From Vandiemenella viatica (Eukaryota; Arthropoda; Insecta; Orthoptera; Morabidae), in assembly GCA_031002005.1 (NCBI GenBank), contig CM061920.1, forward strand, positions 120,270,095 to 120,334,094: a stretch of 64,000 nucleotides of DNA, in the 5' to 3' direction. Shown here one piece after another: positions 33,083 through 43,039 of this stretch. A model generated the notes under the pieces. It had not been told where the DNA came from, did not search any database, and saw only the letters and a program-made list of their open reading frames with translations. Position 1 is the stretch's first letter; each line of letters starts with the position of its first letter. The position numbers and the translations under genes are program-made.

Positions 33083-33260
33083 GGTGCCTGGACGGGGATT
33101 CGAACCCGCGTCCTCCCGAATGCGAGGCCAGAAAGTTAACCGCTCACCCACCACGCTCGGTCTGAGCCGTAAGAATATGCACAAAACTTTGTCCAAAACA
33201 CTCGCCGTCACAAACGTCTTTCGCCGAACTTATCGCAGTTAGTAGGTCTTGGTCACTAGG
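33083..33260 (-). mobile_element. SINE head fragment, duplicate of 31640-31815
   Basis: The tRNA-like head and about 80 bp of flanking DNA (TATGCACAAAACTTTGTCC, TTATCGCAGTTAGTAGG) are shared with 31640-31815. The unit was therefore copied as genomic DNA, not by retroposition. Confidence 0.75.
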
Positions 33261-33589
33261 AAACAACTCTGCTTCCGTTCTGGGGGAGGGGATATTTCTT
33301 AGTACAGGATGATCCTAGTGGAATCGGTATATTCCACCTAAATAATTTATAACAATGCAGCAGTGGCAGTAAATTTTCGATTCAAGCTCTACATACAACC
33401 ATCACTCTCGGTAGAAACGCGTAGTCCACAAGCTTCGAGCATGGCAATGCTATTCCGGTGAACATCTCTGTTCATACCGCAGAATTCTCATACCTCACAG
33501 AACGACTAAAGCAGCAGAGTACATTTTCTTGCAATCCATTTGCCTGCCATTCATATCTTGCCTGTGTTCTTGACGAGATTTGTCTTTGA

Positions 33590-33715
33590 CGTTTGCCTGG
33601 AGTGATTTGGGAAACCATGTAAAACCCAAATCTGGATGCCCGGACGGGGATTCGAACCGCCGTCCTCCCGAATGCGAGACGAGAACGCTAACCGTTACAC
33701 CACCACTCTCGGTAG
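33590..33715 (-). mobile_element. SINE copy, truncated
   Basis: CTGGAGTGATTTGGGAAACC, GGATTCGAACCGCCGTCC and TAACCGTTACACCACCA show body, B box and head in minus orientation. Confidence 0.8.
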
Positions 33716-33806
33716 AAACGTTCCTCGCCTCTAATGACAACGATGTGTAACGCCATACTGGCACGCTCTGACCACGCATCTAGGAGGGTTCTGGTTCTTA
33801 TCCCTA

Positions 33807-34191
33807 GGGGGCGTCCATAAATTACGTGAGGTGAAATAGGGTGGGGGGTCCGGCGAAATCTCACCAAATCTCACCAGGGGGGAGGGGGGGGTCTACGGAA
33901 ATCTCACGTGAGATTTTGCGAAAAGTTTGGGGATAGTAGAGCCAAAAAAAAGGTCTACAATTTGCGCCTAAGTCAATTTTAGGAGGGTATTTCGTGAAAA
34001 AGTTAGGGTGTGACCTAAAAAAAAAAAAAAAGGTCTACAAAAGTTTCGAGTGCGATTTCTAGGGGGGGTTCTCACGGACCTTATCTCACCAGAGGGTGGG
34101 GGGGTCCGGCCAGATCTCACGAAATCTCACCAAGGGGGAGGGGGGGTCCAGAAATCCGGAAAAACACCTCACGTAATTTGTGGATGCCCCC
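33807..34191. mobile_element. MITE with GGGGGC(A/G)TCCA(T/C)AAATTACGT inverted ends
   Basis: Ends 33807-33832 and 34167-34191 are inverted copies. Inside, AAATCTCAC modules and G-runs repeat. No coding sequence. No target duplication could be confirmed. Confidence 0.75.
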
Positions 34192-34419
34192 CTGTCCAAT
34201 GTGTAACGCTATGACCACGCATTTAACGCTATGTGTGGGTGTGTAGACAACGTGACCAAGCCGACGGCGAACCACGTGGCGGCGCCCGCCCCCACCGATC
34301 AGCCTGTACCTGTTTTTGCCTCGGCATGTACCTGTTATTTGCCTCGGCACGCACTGGCAAAGTACCTCCGCGAATTCCTAGTTCAAAAAAGAGCAGCATG
34401 TCGACATCTGTCCGAAAGT

Positions 34420-34870
34420 CCAGTTGGTCGCTCAAGTGGTCTTTTGGTGAAGGACACTTGAGCAAGTGAAGGATCCTTTGGGAACGGTAGAAGACGGTTA
34501 CAGGAAGCAGTTGGTGAAGGACACTTGAGCAAGTGAAGGATCCCCTTTGGGAACGGCAGATGACGGTTAGAGGAGGCAGCTGGTCACTCAAGTGGTCTGG
34601 CAAAGAGCCCAGGTGCTAGGGGTTGGGGAAGCTGAGGTTAGTCAAGTGGTCCTCAAGTCAAGTGGCCCCTCGAGTCAAGTGGGCCCTCGAGTCAAGTGGT
34701 CTAACAATAGAACAATAGAGGGGAAGCTGAGGTTAGTCATGTGGTCCTCAAGTCAAGTGGCCCTCAAGTCAAGTGGGAGGGGGGAGAACAATAGAACCAG
34801 AGATGATACATATCAAGTGGTTAGTCAAGTGGGAGGGGAGAACAATAGAACCAGAGATGATACATGTATC
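34420..34870 (+). repeat. Tandem repeats built on TCAAGTGG
   Basis: Two units of about 75 bp (GGTGAAGGACACTTGAGCAA...) are followed by many TCAAGTGG modules and two copies of AGAACAATAGAACCAGAGA. Low-complexity expansion, no gene. Confidence 0.8.
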
Positions 34871-34895
34871 TTTTGAGAGCGCACCGCCCTTTTAC

Positions 34896-35694
34896 CATTA
34901 CTCGGGGCCCTCTACGAAGTTTGGTTTCGGGGCCCCCTACTTCTTTTCTAGATGTACTTTTGCCTACACTTTTTATAAGTTTTGTGACTTTATATACACA
35001 TATATACATACCCTTATATACATATATATATGTGTGTGTGTAATCTGTGTGGAGAGCTCAAACAACGATTAAAGAGTATTGCACGGATCAACTTCGCCGA
35101 GTCTTTGGTATTTTATCAATGCATCTCATATGGATCTCCAAACTACTGTCACTTTTTCTTATCTGGCTAAGCCCTGCTGCCCATTGTGTCAAATGAAATT
35201 GTTTTTGTATTCAATTTTATAGCTATTATATTATAATGCACTATTTGTATACAAAATTTCTTTTCTTGCCTTTCTTTGCTAGGACATATGGGTCTTTTGG
35301 GCTGGAGACACGTGAGCAGGCATACATATTTTAATTCAATAACTTTTTATACGAAGGGTGAGAAGGTGAATGAATTTATTCGAACGAAATTAAATAAATT
35401 GCTAAAACAGGTTCAGAGCAATACACATCTTTAAATATATAGGCCTACTGTAATTACATCAGATACGACTTTCTCAAAACTGAATCTGATGAAGGAATTC
35501 TCTTGGAACTCCAATCTTCAGAAACGTTTATTGTGAACGCAGCTTGTTAACATTCTAAATTTGTAGATTATTTATTTTAGCTGGAAAATTGTTCGTTAAG
35601 TAAGGACAAATTTTGAAGGTGGTCGTGGCGGGGCCCCTTCAAGCTAGGAGCCCCCCGCGACTGCGGTTCTTGCGGTAGTCTTAAACCGGCCCTG
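34896..35694 (+). mobile_element. hAT-type non-autonomous element, left end missing (copy 1)
   Basis: Right terminus TTAAACCGGCCCTG with flank GGTGGATG is the same as copy 2 at 51804. The left CAGGGCC terminus has been lost at the breakpoint with the inserted 4.8 kb. Confidence 0.75.
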
Positions 35695-36525
35695 GGTGGA
35701 TGGATGCATGTTGCTCGTTTTGCAACGACGTCTGTTACAAGTGAAGGAGCCGTAGGGTGGTATAGGGGTATTAGAGCGTTAGTATTTGTGCACAAGTATA
35801 TTTTTTAGGTTAGGTGACTGGCTGAAGGTAACAATGGATGTGGTGTTAAGGATAGTGGGGATAATTCGATTAATTTCTGGAAACATCGTAGCCACAATGA
35901 ATAATATGGTTTAGTGATTTCCGGCCCAGGAGAGAACAGGGTGAGAAAAATAGGGTTAGGGTTAGATTTGGGTAGTGTGTGCGTCAGTGAGATGGACTCG
36001 GCATATCTGTTTATGGACCAATTCCGGGCGATACTTTAAGTGCTATGGTCAGGTTGTTGGAGTAAAAGGATTCTTTGGTGAGTGGTGGGTACAATTTATC
36101 TTTCCTTTCCATAAAAACATCGCTTCCTACTCTAGTGTTGCTGAGATGTTCTTATTTTCAGGATGACAGTATTAGTCGATGTACAATGATATTCTGCCCG
36201 AAAAGTTGAAGAAACTATTATTGATGAAACTTAGATATTAACAAAGTCACACATCAATATTCGGTGCAGTATGCAACAACACTGTCTGGACATGGGTTGC
36301 CTCAGGTACTCGTCTGCAAAAAATAATCGACGAACTTTGACTGAAATATAAAACCTTCTATATAACTTCATTGAAGTCTGGAAAGTTTATAACTGATTTG
36401 CACAATGACTTTTTCAAGAACTGCTTAAAACCTCATGTAGGAAAGAAGAAGATTCTCTTTCTCATTGACTCCTGGGGAGTATAGACGAAACCTGAAACAT
36501 ACTATGATTTTTTTTACTATGATGA

Positions 36526-36969
36526 TGTTCAGTCTGCCAGTAAAGGCCCCTGCCAGGCAGACCTCACACACAACGCGCCTGCACGCCGGGATACATATAC
36601 GACTCCAAACAGGCGCAGAGACATCAAAACAAACCAGGAAAACAAATAGAATCATCTAGAAGCTAAGTGGGACTATTTCTTACAGAGGTCGCCGTACTAC
36701 CACACAACGGAATTCCTGCGCCAGGCCGCCTATATAAGCGTAGCCGGCCGCTCCACCGCCAGTTCCGGCCTGACCGCGGAACCAGCTTCAACTACAGAAG
36801 ACCACCGGAAGTTCGCGAGAAGTAGAAGCCGTCTCTCTCTACCCCGGATCAGGACCAGGCTAAATTTCTCGACGGTCATCCGCTAACTGTACCACATTTG
36901 TTATTGTTTACCAGTGTTTTGTGTACATAGTAATAAACCTCAAGGAACCATTAAGTGTAGTTCACTTCA
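36526..36969 (+). repeat. 5' LTR of the intact Gypsy element
   Basis: It starts TGTTCAGTCTGCC and ends AGTTCACTTCA, directly before GTGGCGACAAGG. The copy at 41372-41814 is the same except for one missing T in a CT run. Confidence 0.95.
36731..36738 (+). promoter_or_regulatory. TATA box in the 5' LTR
   Basis: TATATAAG in a GC-rich context. AATAAA at 36932-36937, about 200 bp downstream in the same LTR, would serve as polyadenylation signal. The same pair recurs in the 3' LTR at 41577 and 41779. Confidence 0.75.
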
Positions 36970-36987
36970 GTGGCGACAAGGTTGGGA
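36970..36987 (+). promoter_or_regulatory. Primer-binding site of the intact Gypsy element
   Basis: TGGCGACAAGGTTGGG begins within one or two bases of the LTR end, where the tRNA primer for minus-strand synthesis pairs. The tRNA species was not determined. Confidence 0.7.
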
Positions 36988-37005
36988 TAAGAACTCTCGA
37001 CCATC

Positions 37006-40000
37006 ATGGCTACGCCAGCAGCACCTACGGAATGGCAACAGTTCCTCCAAGGACTTCTACATCAGTTCTTCGAATCTCAGAGACAACTGATTGCGGAAGT
37101 CAGGAATCTCCGCCAACCCACGGCCCCGCCTCCGTTCCCAGCATTCAACGACGACGTCGAAGAATGGGAGACCTACGAGAAGCGCATAAAACAACACTTC
37201 GCAATTCATCACATATCCAAAGAAGAAGACCAGCGTGCATATTTCCTTTCCTGGAACCAATCAAAGATGTATGTCTTGCTCACCAAACTTCAGCCACAAG
37301 ACCCCGACACCCTCACCTTCACGACCATCTGTACGACACTGAATGCATACTACAGACGCCGGTACCATGTCGTCGCGGCCCGCGTCGAATTCTATCAATG
37401 CCGGAAGAAGCCCGATCAGACGTATCGCCAGTGGGCGGCCGAACTCCAAGGCCTTAGCAGAAAATGTAAGTTTCAAACTCGTTGTTCCCACGAATCCTAC
37501 GCCGACGACATGGTGCGTGATCACATCATACAGGCTGCACCAGATGCCGCACTCCGGCATGACGCCCTCAAGTTAGAGGACCCATCCCTGGAGCAGGTCA
37601 TCGAACTTGCCTACAAATTCGAAATATCTACGGCCGCAGATCGCCGCCTGGAGTCCTGGGCGGATGTGGCCGCAATCCGAACCGACGTAGAGGACACACA
37701 GGACGTCGCCGCCATCCAGAGCTCCCAGTCGCGCTCCTCCCGACACCACAACCGGGGACCGCTTCCTCAGAAGGACATCGAACCGGCCCGTTCCGGCAGG
37801 GGCACCAAGTCTCGGCAGCAGCAGCGGATCCCGCAGCGCCGACGCCGCAGCCCGCTCCGCCTACCCTCCTGCCCCGCCTGTTATTCAGCACATGAGAGGG
37901 AAAATTGTCCGGATCGTTGGGCTGAATGCTCACGTTGCGGCAAGGAAGGACACCTGGCGTCCGTCTGCCGCACCAACACCACCAATGCCAATCCCGGCTC
38001 TCGCCGCCCAGGGTCTTACCAAGACAGGTTGAGCGGCGCACCTATGGATATCAATCAGGTAGACACTTCCACAGCATCCAAACTTTTTATTGACGTTACG
38101 GTCAATGGCAAGCCCCTGCGCCTACAAGTCGACACAGGAGCAGCAGTCTCATTGCTTAATTATACTACTTATGTGCAAATTGGCTCGCCCCCCCTCTCGC
38201 CGGCCCCCAAGCGCCTCCTGACATACAACAAACAGGAAATAGCACTCCTGGGACAGTTCACAGCAAACGTCATGTATAAGTCTGTACATCGTTCAGTCCC
38301 CTTTTTAGTAGTTAACAGTTCTCTCACAGCAGACTTATTTGGACTGGACGCTTTCCGCTTATTCGGATTTTCAATTGAGGATAACATACACCTCGTATCT
38401 CAGCATGTTCCTTTTCCTGAAGTGGACGCCCTTTGCACCGAGTTTCAGGACCTGTTCTCACCAGGCGTCGGCTGTGCAAAGGACTTCGAAGCATCACTCC
38501 AACTCCGGCCGGACGTACGGCCTCGATACTTCCGGGCACGCCAGGTACCCGTAGCGCTTCAACAACCACTTCAGGAAGAACTTCAACGTCTCCAAGACGA
38601 AGGGATCCTCCAGCCGGTGCGGTTCAGCCCCTGGGCCACGCCGTTGGTCATAGTTCAGAAGCCAGGACGCCGCTTACGTCTCTGTGGTGACTTTAAGACC
38701 ACCGTCAACCCGCATCTGCTGGTAGACGACTATCCACTTCCGAGACCGGACGACCTCTTCCGTAAACTAGCAGGAGGTACCTACTTTACAAAAATTGACC
38801 TGGCAGAAGCATACCTTCAAATCCCTTTGGATATCCAGTCCCGACAATACACAGTCATCAACACTCCCTCTGGCCTCTTCCAACTCAACCGGCTCATGTT
38901 CGGCTTGGCCAGTGCTCCAGCGATTTTTCAACGGTATCTCGAACAACTTCTCCAGGATATTCCGGGATGCATCAACTATCTCGACGACATAGTCGTCACG
39001 GGACCCTCCGCTGCCGAACACATGACCAACCTCCGCCTACTCTTCCTCCGCCTCCGTGCAGCAGGATTAAAATGCAACCTTTCCAAGTGTCAATTTTTTC
39101 AACAATCCATTTCCTACCTGGGTCACATCATCGCTCAGGAAGGCATCTCCCCAGCATTTTCCTATGTGGACGCTATTTCCAACTTACCTCGGCCTCAGGA
39201 TCTACATCAGTTGAAATCTTTTTTAGGCAAGATTTCATACTACAGAAAATTTATACCCTCAGCAGCACAAGTGGCAGCACCCCTGTACCACCTCTGTCGC
39301 AAGAATGTCCCGTTCCGTTGGACCCCAGCTTGCGAGACCGCATTCCACACCCTTAAACAGCAGCTCAAGTCCGCAGCATGCCTCATGCCATACACTCCAA
39401 ACCTCCCCTTGATACTTGCCACAGATGCATCCGATTACGGTGTGGGGGCAGTTCTGTCTCATAAATTACCAGATGGCACGGAACGCCCCGTAGCCTACAT
39501 CTCCAAAGCCCTATCGGCTGCTCAGCTTAAATATTCTCAAATCGAGAAAGAGGCGCTAGCTATTGTTTTTGCCTGCTCCAAATTCTATTCCCTTTTATAT
39601 GGGATTTCTTTTCATCTCATTACCGACCACAAGCCACTCCTATCACTATTTGATCCGTCCACACGTCTGCCTACCAAAACATCCCACCGCATCCAGCGTT
39701 GGGCACTATTCCTGTCCCAGTTCAGATATACCATGCATTTCCGTACCACCTCCAGGCATGCCAATGCAGACGCCTTATCCAGACTACCGCAGGGACCAGA
39801 CCTTGCCTTCGACAAGTCGGAACTTCTGGTGTTCCAGATCGACGATGACATACAAGAAGCACTGAAGACATTTCCAGTCACGGCCTCAAAAGTCGCGGCA
39901 GCCACAGGGGAGGACCCCCTCCTCCGTGTCATCCGACACCACATCCAACACGGGTGGCAAACACGTTCCCCTCCACGCCATCATCAAGACCTCAAGTTCT

Positions 40001-41505
40001 ACTACTCCATCCGCCACCAGCTCTCAGTAGTAGAGGGAGTGCTCCTCCGCACAGAACCAAATTCCACCCCGAGGGTCGTCGTTCCGAGATCCCTACAACC
40101 GACAATCCTCCAAACTCTCCACCAAGGACACTGGGGAATTGCCCGCACCAAATCCCTTGCCAGACGCCATGTATTCTGGATCGGCCTTACCACGGATGTC
40201 ACGAAGATGGTGCGGCGCTGTACCATCTGTGCCCAACAACTGCCCCGCCCCCCTCAAAAGTTCCTTTCCTGGCCGGCACCGTCCGGACCCTGGGAACGCA
40301 TTCACCTCGACTTCGCTGGCCCATTCCTAGGCCACCAGTGGCTCCTAGTGACGGATGCCTTTTCCCACTTCCCATATGTCGTCCGTTGCTCCACAATCAC
40401 CACAGAGGTCACCATTTCAGCCCTCACGAAGATCTTTTCCATCGAAGGATTACCATACGCTATCGTCACAGATAACGGACCGCAATTTCGAAGTCGGGAA
40501 TTCCTATCCTTCTGTACCGCCAACAATATCCAACACCTCCTCACCCCGCCCTTCCACCCCCAATCTAACGGGGAGGCGGAACGGCTAGTCAGAACATTCA
40601 AAACCCAAATGACCAAATACACCACAAGTCACAAACTCGAAGAGGCATTGACACTCTTCCTCAGTTCCTATCGAACCACTCCAGTGGGGGCCAAAAGCCC
40701 GGCGGAATTGCTACATGGCCGCCAACCTCGCACTCTCCTCCATCTCCTCTTACCCCCGCCCAAAGTACAGGTACCTTCGGGCCCATTCCGTTTCACCCCG
40801 GGCTCCCTAGTCTGGGCCCGCGGGTTTGGCTCCCGGGCCGGTTGGCTTCCGGGGGTCATCCAGCGGCCCCGGGGCCGCCAACTGTTCGACGTCAGCCTGG
40901 ATGGCCGGATAGTGCGACGCCATCGAAACCAACTACGTCCCCGCTACCCCACGGCACCGTCCTCTTCCACCACGGCACGGCCATCCACTTCTTCCTCTCC
41001 TTCCCTGCCACCTCCACCACTCCTGCCGTCTAACCGTTGCTCAGGGACAGTTACAGCGCCACCAACGACGCCACAACCTGTCGGTCGCTCCGACACCCTT
41101 CAGCCGCAGCCTCTCGACCACCTGCGGGGACCATCTTCAGCGCCCCCCGTACAGCCCCCGGCCATCGACGCCGACGAACCGATGCCGTTAGCTCCACAAG
41201 TACCTCCACCACAACCTGCACCACGACGCAGGTCGGCACGCATCGCCAGGGGAACAGCTCCGTACTCCCCTGGAGGTAGCCTTCATAGTCTGCTCCAGGG
41301 CGCCGCGGCAGACGACCTCGCAGACGTCGCAGACATCGCTTCCCCCCCTCCCCCCCCCCGGGAGGGAGGTATGTTCAGTCTGCCAGTAAAGGCCCCTGCC
41401 AGGCAGACCTCACACACAACGCGCCTGCACGCCGGGATACATATACGACTCCAAACAGGCGCAGAGACATCAAAACAAACCAGGAAAACAAATAGAATCA
41501 TCTAG
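37006..41505 (+). CDS. Gag-Pol polyprotein of Ty3/Gypsy element, single frame
   Basis: One uninterrupted frame of 1499 codons from ATG at 37006. Order: gag (residues 1 to about 320) with a CCHC knuckle CSRCGKEGHLASVC near residue 305; aspartic protease with VDTGAAVSLL near 374; reverse transcriptase with catalytic YLDDIVVTG near 657; RNase H with DASDYGVGAVL near 806; integrase with an HHCC finger (HQGHWG...CTICAQQ) near 1035, then DFAGPF, DNGPQF and GEAERL carrying the DDE triad; a GPY/F-like segment near 1265; and a Pro/Ser-rich tail. Gag and Pol are fused without a frameshift or stop. The stop codon lies 134 bp inside the 3' LTR. All key residues look intact, so this copy could be active. 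Codon use is GC-rich compared with the AT-rich surroundings. Confidence 0.97.
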   Translation: MATPAAPTEWQQFLQGLLHQFFESQRQLIAEVRNLRQPTAPPPFPAFNDDVEEWETYEKRIKQHFAIHHISKEEDQRAYFLSWNQSKMYVLLTKLQPQDPDTLTFTTICTTLNAYYRRRYHVVAARVEFYQCRKKPDQTYRQWAAELQGLSRKCKFQTRCSHESYADDMVRDHIIQAAPDAALRHDALKLEDPSLEQVIELAYKFEISTAADRRLESWADVAAIRTDVEDTQDVAAIQSSQSRSSRHHNRGPLPQKDIEPARSGRGTKSRQQQRIPQRRRRSPLRLPSCPACYSAHERENCPDRWAECSRCGKEGHLASVCRTNTTNANPGSRRPGSYQDRLSGAPMDINQVDTSTASKLFIDVTVNGKPLRLQVDTGAAVSLLNYTTYVQIGSPPLSPAPKRLLTYNKQEIALLGQFTANVMYKSVHRSVPFLVVNSSLTADLFGLDAFRLFGFSIEDNIHLVSQHVPFPEVDALCTEFQDLFSPGVGCAKDFEASLQLRPDVRPRYFRARQVPVALQQPLQEELQRLQDEGILQPVRFSPWATPLVIVQKPGRRLRLCGDFKTTVNPHLLVDDYPLPRPDDLFRKLAGGTYFTKIDLAEAYLQIPLDIQSRQYTVINTPSGLFQLNRLMFGLASAPAIFQRYLEQLLQDIPGCINYLDDIVVTGPSAAEHMTNLRLLFLRLRAAGLKCNLSKCQFFQQSISYLGHIIAQEGISPAFSYVDAISNLPRPQDLHQLKSFLGKISYYRKFIPSAAQVAAPLYHLCRKNVPFRWTPACETAFHTLKQQLKSAACLMPYTPNLPLILATDASDYGVGAVLSHKLPDGTERPVAYISKALSAAQLKYSQIEKEALAIVFACSKFYSLLYGISFHLITDHKPLLSLFDPSTRLPTKTSHRIQRWALFLSQFRYTMHFRTTSRHANADALSRLPQGPDLAFDKSELLVFQIDDDIQEALKTFPVTASKVAAATGEDPLLRVIRHHIQHGWQTRSPPRHHQDLKFYYSIRHQLSVVEGVLLRTEPNSTPRVVVPRSLQPTILQTLHQGHWGIARTKSLARRHVFWIGLTTDVTKMVRRCTICAQQLPRPPQKFLSWPAPSGPWERIHLDFAGPFLGHQWLLVTDAFSHFPYVVRCSTITTEVTISALTKIFSIEGLPYAIVTDNGPQFRSREFLSFCTANNIQHLLTPPFHPQSNGEAERLVRTFKTQMTKYTTSHKLEEALTLFLSSYRTTPVGAKSPAELLHGRQPRTLLHLLLPPPKVQVPSGPFRFTPGSLVWARGFGSRAGWLPGVIQRPRGRQLFDVSLDGRIVRRHRNQLRPRYPTAPSSSTTARPSTSSSPSLPPPPLLPSNRCSGTVTAPPTTPQPVGRSDTLQPQPLDHLRGPSSAPPVQPPAIDADEPMPLAPQVPPPQPAPRRRSARIARGTAPYSPGGSLHSLLQGAAADDLADVADIASPPPPPREGGMFSLPVKAPARQTSHTTRLHAGIHIRLQTGAETSKQTRKTNRII

Positions 41506-41814
41506 AAGCTAAGTGGGACTATTTCTTACAGAGGTCGCCGTACTACCACACAACGGAATTCCTGCGCCAGGCCGCCTATATAAGCGTAGCCGGCCGCTCC
41601 ACCGCCAGTTCCGGCCTGACCGCGGAACCAGCTTCAACTACAGAAGACCACCGGAAGTTCGCGAGAAGTAGAAGCCGTCTCCTCTACCCCGGATCAGGAC
41701 CAGGCTAAATTTCTCGACGGTCATCCGCTAACTGTACCACATTTGTTATTGTTTACCAGTGTTTTGTGTACATAGTAATAAACCTCAAGGAACCATTAAG
41801 TGTAGTTCACTTCA
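41372..41814 (+). repeat. 3' LTR of the intact Gypsy element
   Basis: Preceded by the C-rich/GGGAGGGAGG polypurine tract. Near-identical to 36526-36969. It encodes the last 44 codons of the Gag-Pol frame before the stop at 41503-41505. Confidence 0.95.
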
Positions 41815-42089
41815 ACATCTTTTGTTAAATATCGAATCACATCACTACATACTTTCAAAGGAATACACAGTTTTATAAATTAACATTCATGTTCTAACAT
41901 CTGCGGGTGGGGGAAAGAGATAAAGCAGGCATTGTTACTGTTAAATGGCTTCTCATTACATTATATAAATAGTGAATTCAGTGTTAATATTTTGATTTTT
42001 TAAGGAGTTAGAATATCCAATGGATTTAAAGTTGAAAGTGACTAGATACAGTGCTTCTCACTTTTTTTTAGCCGAGACTAAACATAACT
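41815..42089. other. Non-coding DNA right of the Gypsy element
   Basis: Nothing recognised. It does not match the sequence that continues after the same point in duplicate copy 2 (52646 on). Confidence 0.5.
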
Positions 42090-43030
42090 TGCAATGAGGG
42101 CTCTACTTAATGGTGAAAATATCAAAGGCTCATGAATTCAAAATCTCCTTGAAGAAAACAAAAGTAATGGCATTAAAGAGAGAGAAATCAATCTGGGCTA
42201 AGATTGTTATTAATGACAGAAACATCATTACTTTTGCAGGTAATGCGGCATATCCTCTTTCAGAAGCTGTGCTCATTTCCAAGCAACGATCCATTTTACT
42301 ACTGGCTTACTAGACCTGTCGATGTTTTGATGAGTGGATGCAGATGTGTCGCCATTTATCTGCGAAATGTGTATCTTGTGCTCTATGTAATAAGCGTGTT
42401 TTAGTTTGTGAAATGAGGCAGAGATTGGGGACCATCCCAAGAATTGCCTAGATTGCAGAAAATTGCCATAAAAACTGTCATCAGGACAGCTGCAACACTG
42501 GGCCTGGGATTTGAACCTGGGCGCGTTGTACCTCCACAATACACCGTGGTGGCACTTAATGTGCACAGCCAATAATTCTGTATATTTAGAAGCTTCACCA
42601 AGAATGATACTGCTAAAACTAAATAACAGAAATTTCAATACCTACACAGAATAATCCAGATCTGACATCATGATATTTTACAGAATGATAGCTTTATCAA
42701 CATTACCATATTGTTGCAAATTATAGACAATGACTATAACACAAATGAAATGGATAGAAGCAGCTGAGATATTTCTGATAGCCGTGGCTTGGTACACTTT
42801 ACTAGAAAGTAAAAGAAGAAATAAGGGAAGAATTGGAAATTTTAACCTAAATGAGAAAATAATTAGATATAGGAAGAAACTGATAAAACATGCAACACAT
42901 ATAGAATACACCAGACTATCAAATGTGTTGTTAAATTACAAATGAGAACAGCTAAGATGGAAGCCTAGGAAGGTGGACATAGAAAAATGTGTAAAGGCCA
43001 AGCAAAGCAACCACAAATGGTTTAAACCTT
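42090..43030 (+). pseudogene. RTE-type LINE remnant (second lineage), interrupted
   Basis: 42110-42240 encodes AHEFKISLKKTKVMALKREK then IWAKIVINDRNIITF, the thumb segment of RTE/Jockey-like reverse transcriptases (FKIS..KTKVMAFKG). After about 380 bp of inserted DNA it resumes at 42625-42945 with MKWIEAAEIFLIAVAWYTLL then NLNEKIIRYRKKLIKH and TRLSNVLLNYK, the C-terminal block (AAEMKF.RR.AGYTLLD) of that lineage, up to a tail ending CCTTGAAGATGATGA at 43037. It is diverged and frameshifted. It differs from the RTE at 19575. Confidence 0.75.
42403..42560 (-). mobile_element. tRNA-derived SINE of a second family
   Basis: Reversed B box (GGATTTGAACCTGG) at about 42512, a tRNA-like GTGTATTGTGGAGG head and a long unrelated body. 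It lies inside the RTE remnant. The insertion junctions are not sharp. Confidence 0.6.
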
Positions 43031-43039
43031 GAAGATGAT

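Larger units (their letters stand above)
28238..36525 (+). repeat. Duplicated segment, copy 1 (expanded)
   Basis: 28238-30090 and about 34896-36525 match 49059-50890 and 50972-52645 with scattered single-base and small indel differences. The 4.8 kb between (30091-34895) is absent from copy 2. Copy 1 ends exactly at the 5' LTR of the Gypsy element. The duplicated DNA itself has no recognised gene. Confidence 0.9.
36526..41814 (+). mobile_element. Intact young Ty3/Gypsy LTR retrotransposon
   Basis: Two LTRs of 444 and 443 bp (TGTTCAGTC...GTTCACTTCA) differ by one base-length change. Between them are a primer-binding site, one long Gag-Pol frame and a polypurine tract (41355-41371). There is no env frame. 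The 5' flank (GATGA) and 3' flank (ACATC) do not form a target duplication. Confidence 0.95.

Noticed and set aside
34420..34870. CRISPR-like spaced repeats
   Set aside because: Repeat and spacer lengths are irregular, spacers are themselves repetitive, and the genome is eukaryotic.
36425..36655. Minus-strand frame in the Gypsy LTR
   Set aside because: It occurs in both LTRs only because the LTRs are copies. It overlaps the promoter and the Gag-Pol tail antisense.
37628..38041. Long antisense frames within the Gypsy Gag-Pol gene
   Set aside because: GC-rich codon bias opens antisense frames. No family motifs.
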